This document shows positions 35,401 through 45,804 of a stretch of 64,000 nt of DNA, in pieces. Below the pieces are notes generated by a model. The model was not told the DNA's origin. It searched no databases and saw only the letters and a list, made by a program, of their open reading frames with translations. Each line of letters begins with the position of its first letter. Positions within the stretch are counted from its first letter, which is position 1. Position numbers and translations under genes: made by a program. Origin of the DNA: Gossypium raimondii (taxonomy: Eukaryota > Streptophyta > Magnoliopsida > Malvales > Malvaceae); assembly GCF_025698545.1 (NCBI RefSeq), contig NC_068577.1:4621501-4685500 (forward strand), given 5' to 3'.

Positions 35401-35960
35401 ATTGTTATCCGTGGATTTATTCTGGTTATAGAAACCTAATTTTCGAGTCTTTTAGACAAAAAAAATATAGACGTTTCATATATAATAATAATTACAATTA
35501 TTCACTATCCAAATAGAAAGTGATATAATTTAATGAAGGTTTATTGGACTTCAGTTATTACATGAAGTATGGCTCAAATATGTGTAAACACTCTAATAAC
35601 TCGTTTTCAATTGATGGTGGGTTGATTAGTAATTAAGACTATTGTGTAAAAGCTATATATTAGGGTTATGGTCTTAAATTATACATACATAACTTTTTTT
35701 AATATCTCATCTTAAAAAGAGAGAGACGCAATATGTGTGTTTATTTGAAAGATCAAAACCACAAAATCGTAAGATTTCAGTGGATTCAGGTACGGCTTTA
35801 CACCTAGTTTTATTCTTGAAGATTTGACATGACAGATCTCGATTTATTAAGTTTTGTATTAAAATTTTGGTTTTAACAAGTGGTATTAGAGTCTTGTTAT
35901 GTCGAATCATTAAGAATAAATTATTTGTTATTATGGATTAATTCGTTCATAAAATTTTAT
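35401..35960 (+). mobile_element. Decayed Copia-type 5' end (LTR end and primer site)
   Basis: TGGTATTAGAGTC at 35881-35893 resembles the tRNA-Met primer site used by plant Copia elements (TGGTATCAGAGC type). It sits a few bases after TTTTAACA, which could be an LTR end. Nothing recognisable as gag follows, so this is only a remnant. The start of the LTR is not identified. Confidence 0.45.
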
Positions 35961-36734
35961 GAATTTGATACAAGTATTTGATGTTTTGGTCGTACACATA
36001 CTAAATCTTTTGGATTTATATAGAAAGAATTAGGGTTTTAATTTTAAATTTTGGTATTTTTCCATGGGCATAAGCATTTTTATTTTTAATTTTCATGTTA
36101 AATTTTGAGTTAAAATTTCATCTATTTCTCTAAATTTATATAAAATACAGAAAACACCTGTAATATGTTTGTGGTTAAAAAGGAAAATTATAAAGTTTTA
36201 AGGACATCATATTTCCCTATTTAATCATATTCATAGGGTTTACACCGATAACAGGAGGGAAAAAACTACAGAATATGACAAGAAATATAGACTTGTCAAA
36301 TCTATAAATTGATTTGATACAAACTCCAAAATAATGTGGTAGTTGTTTTTTTGCTTCTTTTATGTCTTTGGAACCTTCCATTTGACACCATAATCAAGAT
36401 AGATACAAATGCTATCAGCAATTAAAATTCTATTCCATTATAAATATTAATAATTTGAACTCACTACAGTCCAATTATAATTCAAAGTTTTTTTAGAGAG
36501 ATTAAATATAAAATTTTTATTTAACCAATAACTAAAAATGTTTAAATTGAATGGTTGAATTTAATTAGATTCGTCCATGTGTCGGGTCTTAATAAAATTT
36601 TAGCCTCGTTTGATAGGTCGGGTTTAACCTAAAAATGAGCTTAATTTTTTTCCATGCTCAACTCAGATTATAGATGTTAAACTTGAGTCTAGCCCAACTC
36701 GACCCAACTCGTATTAATTTTTTTATATAAAATA
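35961..36734. other. Noncoding, with hAT-like repeat scraps
   Basis: A/T-rich. Around 36575-36720 words such as GTCGGGTTTAACC, ATGAGCTTAAT and CCCAACTCGACCCAACTC match the ends of the hAT-like MITEs seen elsewhere in the window. No gene was seen. Confidence 0.4.
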
Positions 36735-37287
36735 AGGACATACTACTAAAATAGTCACTTATGTTTGACATCTTACGTTATTGTGTTATAACATTTTAGT
36801 CACTGAGCGTTAACTGCTGTTAACGGTGTAACAGTAAGCTGATGTGGCGTGTTAAATCATCATTTCAAGTAAAAATTTTAGGTTAAATTATACAATTGGT
36901 TCCTATATTTTTATTTCGTTTTGAGTAATTTAATTTTTTACTTTTACGTTAAAATAGATGGAGAAGAGAGGAAAATAGAGGGAGAGAAGTAGAAAATAAT
37001 GGAATGGAAGATAAAGAAAAAATAAAGGAAAGTTAAAAGAACATAAAAGAAAAAATAAATTGCTCAAAAAGAAAAAATATGGGGACCAATTGTATAATTT
37101 AACCTAAATTTTTTGTTTGAAATGATAATTTAAATTGTCACGTCAGCTTACTGTTACACGTTTAACGGCAATTAACGGCTCAGTGACTAAAATGTTACAA
37201 CATGTTAACGTAAGTTACTAAAATGTAACGTTTCAAATATAAGCAACTAAAATGTAAAACAAAAGTGACTATTTTGGTAATTTACCC
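36735..37287. mobile_element. Long-arm foldback element, copy A (short form), Mutator-type duplication
   Basis: A 553-bp element whose two arms (about 36735-36960 and 37075-37287) are inverted copies. Left ACTAAAATAGTCACTTATG pairs with right CAAAAGTGACTATTTTGGT. Other paired words are TAGTCACTGAGCGTTAA and TTAACGGCTCAGTGACTA. The flanks are TATAAAATA (36726-36734) and TATAAAACA (37288-37296), an 8-of-9 match to a 9-bp target duplication. It is noncoding. Three more copies lie at 39873, 53265 and 59489. Confidence 0.8.
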
Positions 37288-38284
37288 TATAAAACAAATT
37301 TAAAAAATATAATATATCAAATATAGTAACAACATTAAAACAAATATTTCCCAATAATTTGAAAATACATTAAAAAGATTGAAACAAATATTTCTCAACA
37401 AATTTTAAAAAGACATGTATCCGGGTTTGGACAAAAAAAGTTTACTTTACAAAATGGGCTTGGGCTTTATTTTTGTCCAAGCCCATAGTTTAGACCTATA
37501 TTTTTGTCAAAACCCTCCCGTTTTTGAGCTAGCCTTCAAGCCGTGCGGTCCATATACAACTTTACATTTAATCAAGAGACATCAAGCCCCTCTTTACCTT
37601 TGTTGAACTCACCCTCCCTAAACCCTATAATTCAAACTGAAAATAAACTTAAATTAAAAATAACTCGAATGATAAAATTGTAAATAATTCGACTTTAAAA
37701 CGGTTAACTAAACTTAAAACGGCTCAAACAAAAGAAATATCTAAACCTAAAATAATTTAAAATTTTTAAAATTAAAATTAAATTAATTCAAATTCATTCA
37801 AACCCAAAATCAAACTCAATTCAACAATTAAGATATTAGCTAACATAAGAGTTGTAATTATCTCTTCAATCCCCCCCGGCCTCCTTGCAATTGACCAAAT
37901 AACTAAAATTAGCTTCCAAGAACAAGAAGCGCATTGTTTTGGAATGGGAACTAATGATGAGACTTGCCGCGTAGAGCCGCCCCATTGCCCATGAAGATGA
38001 AATCAGTCTTTCAAAACATATCCACAATGCCACTTTCGAACCAAATCTGCTCAGCTGTCCCCAACTTCCTACGATTTGACACATTCAAGAAAAAAGAAAC
38101 ATTATTTCCTTAATATTCTCAACGTTTTCCGGAATTTCAAACTACGATTGGTCTATCCCCTCGCTCCTTCATTGATTTTTTCAAACGAAAAATTTAACCA
38201 TTAAAAGCTGATTATATTACATTGAATTAATTAAATATATACATATTTAAGGTTAACTTCAAGTAGCTGGCAAAAGTCTTGATC
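37288..38284. other. Noncoding, one unassigned short ORF
   Basis: 37395-37560 holds a hAT-like repeat scrap (GGGCTTGGGC and similar). A 72-codon minus-strand ORF (37866-38084, starting MCQIVGSWGQLSRFG) lies in locally G/C-richer DNA. I recognise no homology, no splice context and no conserved motif, so I do not call it a gene. Confidence 0.4.
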
Positions 38285-38722
38285 TAAGGGTGTTTAAACA
38301 GTTAATTGAATTAAATCAGTATTAATTGAATTAATTAAACTGTATATCCTTTAATTGTGAACTGAATTGAATTTTTTAAAAGATTAACCGAATCGAAATA
38401 TTTTAGACCGAATTAAACAAAATTTATATATTTTTATTTTTGGTTAAAACAAGTATAAAACATATAAAAAATACATTGATAATGTTTATTTATCTTGAAA
38501 GTTAACCAAATTAATTAACCGAAATTTTAAGTTTTGAAACACTACATAATTAAGTTGGGTTAATTCAATTCATTTGGTCAGTTCGGTTAGTAATCGAATT
38601 AACTGATAACCCAACTTCTAAAAAATCATTAACCAACATTCAACCGAATTAGATCGATTAACCAACCAATTAACCGAATTAAATCGGTTAATTCAGTTTT
38701 AACCGAAATTTGAACACCCCTA
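38285..38722. mobile_element. hAT-like MITE
   Basis: A 438-bp element with inverted ends: left TAAGGGTGTTTAAACAG, right reverse complement TAGGGGTGTTCAAATTTC. The interior is rich in GAATTAACCG / CGGTTAATTC words. The flanks TCTTGATC and CCTCGGTC match at 5 of 8 positions, a weak trace of an 8-bp target duplication. Noncoding. Confidence 0.65.
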
Positions 38723-39202
38723 CCTCGGTCCCCTAAAAAATGTAAAATTTCACTTTACCCTTTAAATTTTACAAAACTTTAATTTAATAAAAAGTAAATT
38801 ACACTTTAGCCTCCTAAAAGTAATAAAATTTTGATTTAATTATTTAAAATTATATATACAAACTATTAATACCTCTTATAAGAATATACAACTTAATTTT
38901 ACCCATTTTTTTTTTTCTGAAATTCACATTTACTTCACCACGAGATCATCATCTATATCTGGGGGGGGGGGGGGGAAATCCTATATTGATAAGAACATAA
39001 TCCATTGATTAATAGCTAGTGTATGTGTGTGTGTTTTTTTTTAAATATTTTTTATATAGATAAGTATAACCTAACTACCAAAACAAAATGAAAATGAAAG
39101 CATCGGTCCATAAAATTTTGACAATGTCCTTAACACACGTATTCAATACCCTTACCATCTCCTCCATTAATGTCAACTTTCTCAACAACGACAACCTTTT
39201 GC
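38723..39202. other. Noncoding, upstream of 39282 gene, with a G-tract
   Basis: There is a run of 15 G at 38961-38975 and a TG repeat at 39018-39032. The last 100 bases are the proximal promoter of the gene at 39282. Confidence 0.5.
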
Positions 39203-39212
39203 TATAAATATA
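39203..39212 (+). promoter_or_regulatory. TATA box of the 39282 gene
   Basis: TATAAATATA lies 70 bases before the ATG. Transcription would start near 39235-39245, giving a 5' leader of roughly 40 bases. Confidence 0.65.
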
Positions 39213-39281
39213 TCTTCTTCCATTTTATTGCATTTCATACACATTTAGAAGGAAATTAAAAGAGTTGATAAAGTAGTATCC

Positions 39282-39641
39282 ATGGAAGGTTTAATCCCTT
39301 GTTTGATCCATGCCATGAAGAAGCAAAAACCCAGCAACCGTTACCGATCCATGTCCGTTGGGTCTAGCCGTGGTTACCATTTGTTGATGGAACAGTCACC
39401 GGCGGAATCCGTCGAGGGGTCGTCGCATAGGCGGACGAGGTCGGAGTTTCAGCCACCAACGACGGTGGAGTTTGTTGAGCAAAGGTCTGGTCTTGGTTTG
39501 GTTAGCTCAAAGGGCGACAACTCTAGTTCTTATTTAAACTACCCTTCTTCAATGGCTGGAAGCTCGAAAGCTGGTTCTTATTACCGGCAAAACTCGAAGG
39601 TGAATAACGTTCGGATTTCTGATATTCGACCACGACGATGA
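39282..39641 (+). CDS. Plant-specific small basic protein of unknown function
   Basis: An intronless 119-residue ORF starting [17 protein letters not shown] and ending in TGA at 39639. It has a short hydrophobic N-terminus, then a Ser/Arg-rich body with no further membrane segment. It resembles uncharacterised small plant proteins that begin MEGLIP and carry a conserved [15 protein letters not shown] motif (here [13 protein letters not shown], about residues 47-59). The motif contains R-x-x-S, a possible kinase or 14-3-3 site (inference). Codon use is balanced and the local G/C content is clearly higher than the surroundings. A TATA box sits at the expected distance, and the start lies in a favourable AGTATCCATGG context. 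I do not know its function. Confidence 0.85.
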   Translation: MEGLIPCLIHAMKKQKPSNRYRSMSVGSSRGYHLLMEQSPAESVEGSSHRRTRSEFQPPTTVEFVEQRSGLGLVSSKGDNSSSYLNYPSSMAGSSKAGSYYRQNSKVNNVRISDIRPRR

Positions 39642-39872
39642 TCATCTGTTTATGTTTTCTTTATTTAGAATATGAAGAAAAAAAACTGTTTGGTGTTGAA
39701 GATTTGTTTGTTGCTTTTGTTTTGATCATCGGAAAATTGATGATTTTCGTATTTAATTGTAAATTTAAACAGTTTTACATTGCTGTGATTAGTGATTAAT
39801 GTATGGTTTTGATTTTTGTGTGTGTTTGGTGATTAATTTTCATATTCTAGGGGTTTTTGGAATTTGTAAATT

Positions 39873-40624
39873 GGATAAACTATTAAAATAATCAATTTTG
39901 TTTGACTTAGGTTACATTTTAGTCATTTATGTTTAAAAGGTTACATTTTAGCCACTTATATTATTTATATTGTTGTAATATTTTAGTCATTGAGCCGTTA
40001 ATAGTGTAACGGTAAATTGACATGACTCGTTAAATCATCATTTCAAACGAAAATTTTAGCTTAAATTCTATAACTGGTCCCTATATTTTTTCAGTTTGAG
40101 CAATTTAATTTTTTTCTTTTATGTTCCTTTAATTTTTTTTCCATTCTCTTCTGCTTCTCCCTCTGTTTTCCTCCCTTCTTCATTTCTTTTAACATGGTTT
40201 TTCTATATTTTTCATTTGTTAAAACTAGTCCACAAGCTCGCCTCACTCTAAAAACATAAAAGTATAGGGACTAGTTTTAACAAAAATTACGTTAAAAGAA
40301 ATGGAGAAGGAAGAAAAATAGAGGGAGAAGCAGAAGAGAATGGAAAATAAAGAAAAAAAAAAGAAGGAAAGTTAAAAGATCACATAAAAGAAAAAAATTA
40401 AATGGTTCAAAACGAAAAAATATGGGGACCAATTGTATAAATTAACCAAACTTTTTTATTTAAAATAATGATTTAACTTGCTACATCAGCTTACCGTTAC
40501 ACCGTTAACGGAAATTAACGGCTCAGTCACTAAAATGTTACAACGTGATAACGTAACATTTCAAACATAAGTGACTAAAATATAACTTGAGATAAACAAA
40601 TGTGACTATGTTAATAGTTTACCC
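39873..40624. mobile_element. Long-arm foldback element, copy B
   Basis: About 750 bp with inverted arms. The left starts GGATAAACTATTAAAATAATC and the right ends GTTAATAGTTTACCC. Arms share TTAGTCATTGAGCCGTTAA / TTAACGGCTCAGTCACTAA and the A/G-rich block GGAGAAGGAAGAAAAATAG. Target duplication not clear (TTGTAAATT versus TAAACTTTT). It lies about 230 bases beyond the stop of the 39282 gene. Confidence 0.75.
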
Positions 40625-43319
40625 TAAACTTTTCAAGTAAATAAAAAAATCAATTAACTGGTATTTTTTTTGGACAAAATTTTATTTTAAATTAATTTTA
40701 TTATTTTAAATATAAAATACATTTTTACATCATAAAAAATATAGAATAAATAAAAATAAAAAGCGTTTGAATTCAATAACAACACCCCACGATGGTGTTT
40801 TGTCAAAAAGCAAGTGTGAAACCACTAGTAGCTTTGGCATAAACGCGTTGAAAATAAAGGAAAGTAATCTACTGCAACTACACCTTTATATTAATTCCAG
40901 TTATGAAATTTTCCATTTTTTTAATTTAAATTAAGATAATTCGAGTTGTTTTTTAATTTTAGAAAGAGAAAATTGACTCTATAAAAATTAATCTGCGAAA
41001 TGTTATCTACTTGAAATCAACCGTTAGCTTAAGTGATAGCATGCTAAGAGTTGTCATTCAACAAATATTGAGATTTTTTTAGTAGGTGGTTATGGATATT
41101 TATATTGCCCACATTCTTAGATACTTGATGAAATACTCTCATTATGTGGACTTGTTATTTTCTTCATCAGAGGTAAATATCATCTCTTTAAATATTCATT
41201 GATTTTCGACAGATAATATTTTGCAGACTTCTTTTAACAAAATTGATCTCCCCTTAATAGGCTCAATTAATTCGAGTTTGGTGATTTTTTATTTTTTTGG
41301 GATCAAAATTAGAGGAATCAATAAGTTGAAACAAAATTTGGTTTGACATAAACTTATCAAAGGCTCAAAGCTCCCCCTTAACAACCTTGTCTGGCTTTAT
41401 ATGGCGAAATTTTTCCACCAAATTGTTTGACCCAATAATTATGTATAGAAATTTTTCTGAACATCATATTATTAAATTAATTATAATATTTAATTTATAA
41501 TTATTAGTTAAAAATTAAATAAAATAAAATTTGTGATAATTACACATTTAAAAATAATTAGAATTTAAATTACAATTATTAGTTGAAAAATTGTGCTAAT
41601 TTTAAAATAAAATTATTGCTTGAATAAAATTATAAGTATCTTAATTATCACTTAATTGATACTAGAGTTATTAATTATGTTAATTAGTTATTATTTTGAA
41701 CAATTACTTTGGATTAATCATATAAAGAAAAACTATATTGTACGTTGAATATATTAAAAATATATTAATTATTATTTAAAAATTGTATTATAATATTTGA
41801 ATTGAAAAGTCAATATATTTTAATTATATTCAATAATTCAAATAAAATAATATTTTACACTAATTAGTGTAATTAAAATATAATATTTAAAAATAACTAA
41901 CTATTAACTGTGTAAAAGCACGAGTTTAGAAAAACTTTTGAGCCGACAAGATTATTCTTTATTTCTATCATATAACTAAATTAACTTTTTAAAAATATAA
42001 TTTAATTCAAAAGTATTAGTTAAAAAAAACTAAGAAAAATATAAAAATTTAGCCAACTTTGAATTTTCAAAATAATTTGTATATATTAATTATGTCAACT
42101 AATTATTATTTTAATAATGTTGCTTTGCATTAATTACATGAAGTAAAACTATATTGTATTTTTAATATGTAAAAATATTTTAATTATAATTTAAAATTTT
42201 ATTATAATATTTGAATTGATGAATAAGTTAATATATTCTAACTATGTTTAACAATTCAATTAAAAATATATTATTATACATTAATTACATTAATTAAAAT
42301 ACAATAGTTAAAAAATAATTAAAAATTAAATGGATAAAATTAAATGTAACGCATGTGATAGTAGAAATTCTTTTTTATTTTTATAAATAAGGTTACTATA
42401 ATTTTATAAGTTAAATAATAATATAAAATATGCGATGTAGATATCATTATGTTTGTAAAATATATAAATATTTTTAATAATATGAAATATAAAAATTATA
42501 ATGGAATTAAATAAAATTACATTTTGAAGTTAAAATTTTTCATTTTATAATAGGACCATATGTATTAAATGAAAAGAATTTTGAAAAACACCTTTTAGGT
42601 GGAATTTAAATAGAGAATTTTTTTTGAATTTTATTATATACATCCAAATAAATAAAATTTAAAAATTTCTATAAAATAAAAAAAATCTTTTAATTTTTTT
42701 ATCCAAACATACTCTAAGAGAAACTTGACAAATTTAGGTCTTGGTGGACCAAACAGAGTCATTCATGGTCCTTAATTATTGAAGACCTTTGAAGATATGA
42801 TGATAAAATGAAACTTGCCAAACTTAGGTCCCAATCCACCTAACAAGCCGCTCATGTAAAGGTTCTAAGATTAGGTTTATGAGTGTCTTGAGGGAAGATG
42901 ATTAATGAAAGGATGCTTATATCATATGATTTAGGTTCTTTTCTAGTTGTTTTGTGAATGGGAATTAGTAGTTAAGTTATAATAGAGTTTTTGTAAGAGT
43001 TGATGTGATTTGGTGTTTATATAAATAACATATCGAAGACAAGTTTCAATAAAAGCTGTAATCTAGACATTATAAATATGGTGGCTATATGTTATTGGCG
43101 AGATAGATTCCTGATTGTATGTTTGGACGAATCTCTCTTTATCCTTCTCAAATGAAAGGAATTTGTCTTCACTCCATTAATTTTGTAATTTATTCGTTTT
43201 GATACATGTATTTTTTTTTGTCTATCACTGGCACTATTTGACATGTGACTAAAATACAATTAGCACATCAATTTTTTTTTTATAAAAAAAAAAGAGAAAG
43301 ACAATGAAAATGGTTGACT
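40625..43319. other. A/T-rich noncoding stretch with a diverged direct duplication
   Basis: No gene was seen. 41670-41900 and 42085-42320 are diverged direct copies. They share TTAATTATGT(T/C)AA, AAACTATATTGTA and TTATAATATTTGAATTGA. A tRNA-like word pair near 41030-41060 is too weak to call a SINE. Confidence 0.5.
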
Positions 43320-43545
43320 AAATTTTAGAAAAAGAATTGTATGAAACTGGAATACTATGTCATTTGTATCCCTTTTCAATAAGAGTATGTCACTTTAGCA
43401 TTTTCATCCTGAAAAAAATTAAATCCAACATGATCTACTGAAATTTAATATGAAAATGTTGAAATAGCATGCTCTTATTGGAAATGAATACAAATGACAT
43501 GGTATCCTAGTTTCATACAATTTCTTATAAATTTTATGAGTTGAA
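43320..43545. mobile_element. Foldback MITE
   Basis: Two inverted arms of about 90 bases surround a short A/T-rich loop near 43412-43440. Left: GAATTGTATGAAACTGG, ATGTCATTTGTATCCC, CAATAAGAGTATG. Right, reverse-complemented: GAAATTGTATGAAACTAGG, ATGTCATTTGTATTC, CCAATAAGAGCATG. Class and target duplication are unclear. Confidence 0.7.
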
Positions 43546-43757
43546 GAGGATGGTAAGAGAATTGAGTAATTAATTATGTTATTAAAGCTGGAATTAAATG
43601 AGGCCATTAGGGGTTTTTTCGGTTGAAAATAAATTTAGGTTATTTAATCTTAAGTCCTTGCATATTTTGAAATTAAAAAAAAGTATGATAAAAGTGACAC
43701 ATATTATTATTTAAGTGGGTCACGTGTCAGGCCAAAAAAATTAACATGGTTAGAGGA

Positions 43758-43943
43758 AAAACTATTTTATGAACCTTTCTTACCATATCATCCATGGCCC
43801 CTATCAATTAAAGATAAACACATCATCCATGATCTTTTCTTACCAACAGTACATATGACGTGGAAAAAAGATGATGTATTTATTTTTAATTGGTAGAGAC
43901 CATGGATGATTTGGTAAAGAGGGTTCATAAAATAATTTTTTCT
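43758..43943. mobile_element. Mutator-type MITE, short relative of 6353-6762
   Basis: A 186-bp foldback. Left AACTATTTTATGAACC, ACCATATCATCCATGG, CCTATCAATTAAA. The right is the inverted equivalent. The flanks GTTAGAGGA (43749-43757) and GTTAGAGAG (43944-43952) agree at 7 of 9 positions, as expected for an aged 9-bp duplication. Its ends match the 6353-6762 element (TATTTGATGGACC, CACATCATTCATGG). Confidence 0.75.
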
Positions 43944-44424
43944 GTTAGAGAGATGTACTACAATGATAGACGGAATTAAAAGTGTAGGTACCACATTAGA
44001 AAAATTAAAAATAGAAGTACCACACTGAAATTTTTGTTAAAGTACAAGGTAAAACTTGCCATTATCTCTTAATAAAATATTTTTATTAAATTCGTGGATG
44101 TGACTCTTTGAAATAAAAATTTTATTTTAAATTTAATAAATAAAGGAATTAAATTCTTTAAAATTAAAAAAACAAAAAAAACTAAGTTTTAAATATACAA
44201 ATACATACAAACTTGAAGTATATTTTAACGAGTAAATTGCATCAGAGGTCCCCGAACTATGATTCTTATTTTAAATTAGTCTATAAATTTTAAAACGTTT
44301 TAATTGCATCCCTAAGCTTTTAAAATTATGTCAATTATGTCATTCCATTACTAAAATTGTTAAATTCACTGTTAACACATCAAATTCTATATGACATAAT
44401 TTAAATTTTAAAAGGTGTGGCTCG
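43944..44424. other. Noncoding
   Basis: A/T-rich. 44220-44400 contains words like AGAGGTCCCCGAACTA that recur in many noncoding plant repeats. No gene was seen. Confidence 0.4.
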
Positions 44425-45340
44425 TATTTTAATATGGCTCTTGTATGCAAGCAAGGGTGGAGATTCTTTTCTATGCCTCAGACGCTTACGAGTAGAACTG
44501 TTGAGGGATCTAACTCCTCTTTCATTTGGAGGAGTCTCTTTAGAAGGTATGAGATGAAGATTTGGTGATGATTCGGCTTTTGCATGACCCTTGGCTGAAA
44601 GAAGAGGCTACTTTTTATGTTAATATTGAAGGTATTCCGGGTCTTGAAGATATACGTGTTAGTGATTTGTTACAGGTGGGTGGTATGGATTGGGAAAATG
44701 ATCTCCTAAATGGCCTGCTCGCTCCCATGGATGTTGAATATGTCAGATGTGTTCCCATTAGTCTCCTAAAGCCTAGTGACCAGCTCATTTGGCATTTCTC
44801 TAAACCAGGCAGTTATGATGTTAAATCCGGTTATGTGTTAGCCATAAAGAAATTCACTAGCCTCGGGATTTCTTTGTGAATGGTCCTTGGTTGAGAATAT
44901 GGAATAGCTCCCTTCTGTCGAAAGTCAAGGATTTTCTTTGGCGTGGCTTGAAAGTTTTTATTCCTTGCATATTGTGCTCTTGTGTCTTCGGTGTGGTCAA
45001 ATTGAGTCTCTCAACCATGTTTTATTTGAATGCCCACTTGCAGTCCAAGTTTGGCAGCGAGGTAATATTGATTTATCCAGTGTTAATGAGACCGAGTTAT
45101 TGATTTATCTGCTGAATATTGCGGATTATGACAAGTTCGAAACAAGGGCAGCTGCTCACATCGTCTAATTTGCGTTGTCTAACAAGCAGGACTGGGAGGT
45201 TTCGAAATGGCGTTTGCGTAGAGTTCAAGCACCTATTATGGCAGACCAGACTGTTCATGGAACTAATGCTGTTGTTATGGCAGTAGTAGCATTCGTTACA
45301 GCAGTGCCTAAATCATTCGCCGTGGGTTCTCTCCGAAGAT
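44425..45340 (+). pseudogene. LINE 3' fragment with zf-RVT domain
   Basis: Starting FNMALVCKQGWRF and SSFIWRSLF (44428-44545), it continues in another frame with IRLLHDPWLKEE (about 44568) and LIWHFSKPGSYDVKSGY (about 44785). Further frames carry NGPWLRIWNSSLLSKVKDFLW and the zinc-binding LCLRCGQIESLNHVLFECP with VQVW (about 44960-45050). This is the conserved tail of plant non-LTR retrotransposon polymerase. At least three frameshifts occur, and the catalytic reverse transcriptase part is missing. After 45150 the match fades. Confidence 0.8.
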
Positions 45341-45344
45341 TTTT

Positions 45345-45425
45345 AAAAGTGGGAATCGAACCCCTAACTACATAATTAATACGGATGAAATGAACAACCT
45401 CCACACTACACCAAATGGTTATTCA
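45345..45425 (-). repeat. Possible tRNA-derived SINE fragment
   Basis: On the minus strand an A-box-like TTTGGTGTAGTGTGG (about 45402-45416) is followed about 40 bases on by a good B box GGTTCGATTCC (45352-45362). No clover-leaf with a sensible anticodon could be drawn, so it is not called as a tRNA gene. Confidence 0.4.
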
Positions 45426-45804
45426 TCACTCTTTATTACTTAAAAGAGAAAAAAAAAAAGACTTACTTTATAAATAATTATTGTTACTATACAAATTGTT
45501 TTAAGTCAACGTGTTTGGCTTTACATATGCATTAATGATTGGATTTCCACTTAAAACATAAGAAACGACAGTGAGTGAGGCCATGAACATGACATGAAAT
45601 TTCCTAACCATTGCCATGCATTTGTTAAATAAAAACTAGTAGACCAATAGGTCCTTTTTTTGAAAAGTCCACACCACTCAACCCCTACCCTTTAGTACAT
45701 AATTTTCCTTTCTGCAACCTGACTGAATCTGAAAAGCTCGGAACTCGGAGGTTCTCCGGCGGCCGCCACTTGCCACTTGGCTGCGCCACCGAGACTTCGC
45801 AACC

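Noticed and set aside
37866..38084. 72-codon minus-strand ORF as a gene
   Set aside because: It has no recognised family, no promoter or splice evidence, and lies between repeats. It is kept only as a note.
38961..38975. Run of 15 G as a G-quadruplex regulator
   Set aside because: A single homopolymer run, more likely a microsatellite or sequencing artefact. No spaced G-runs surround it.
45345..45425. tRNA gene on the minus strand
   Set aside because: A and B box-like words exist, but no acceptable clover-leaf or anticodon stem could be formed. It is more likely a SINE piece.
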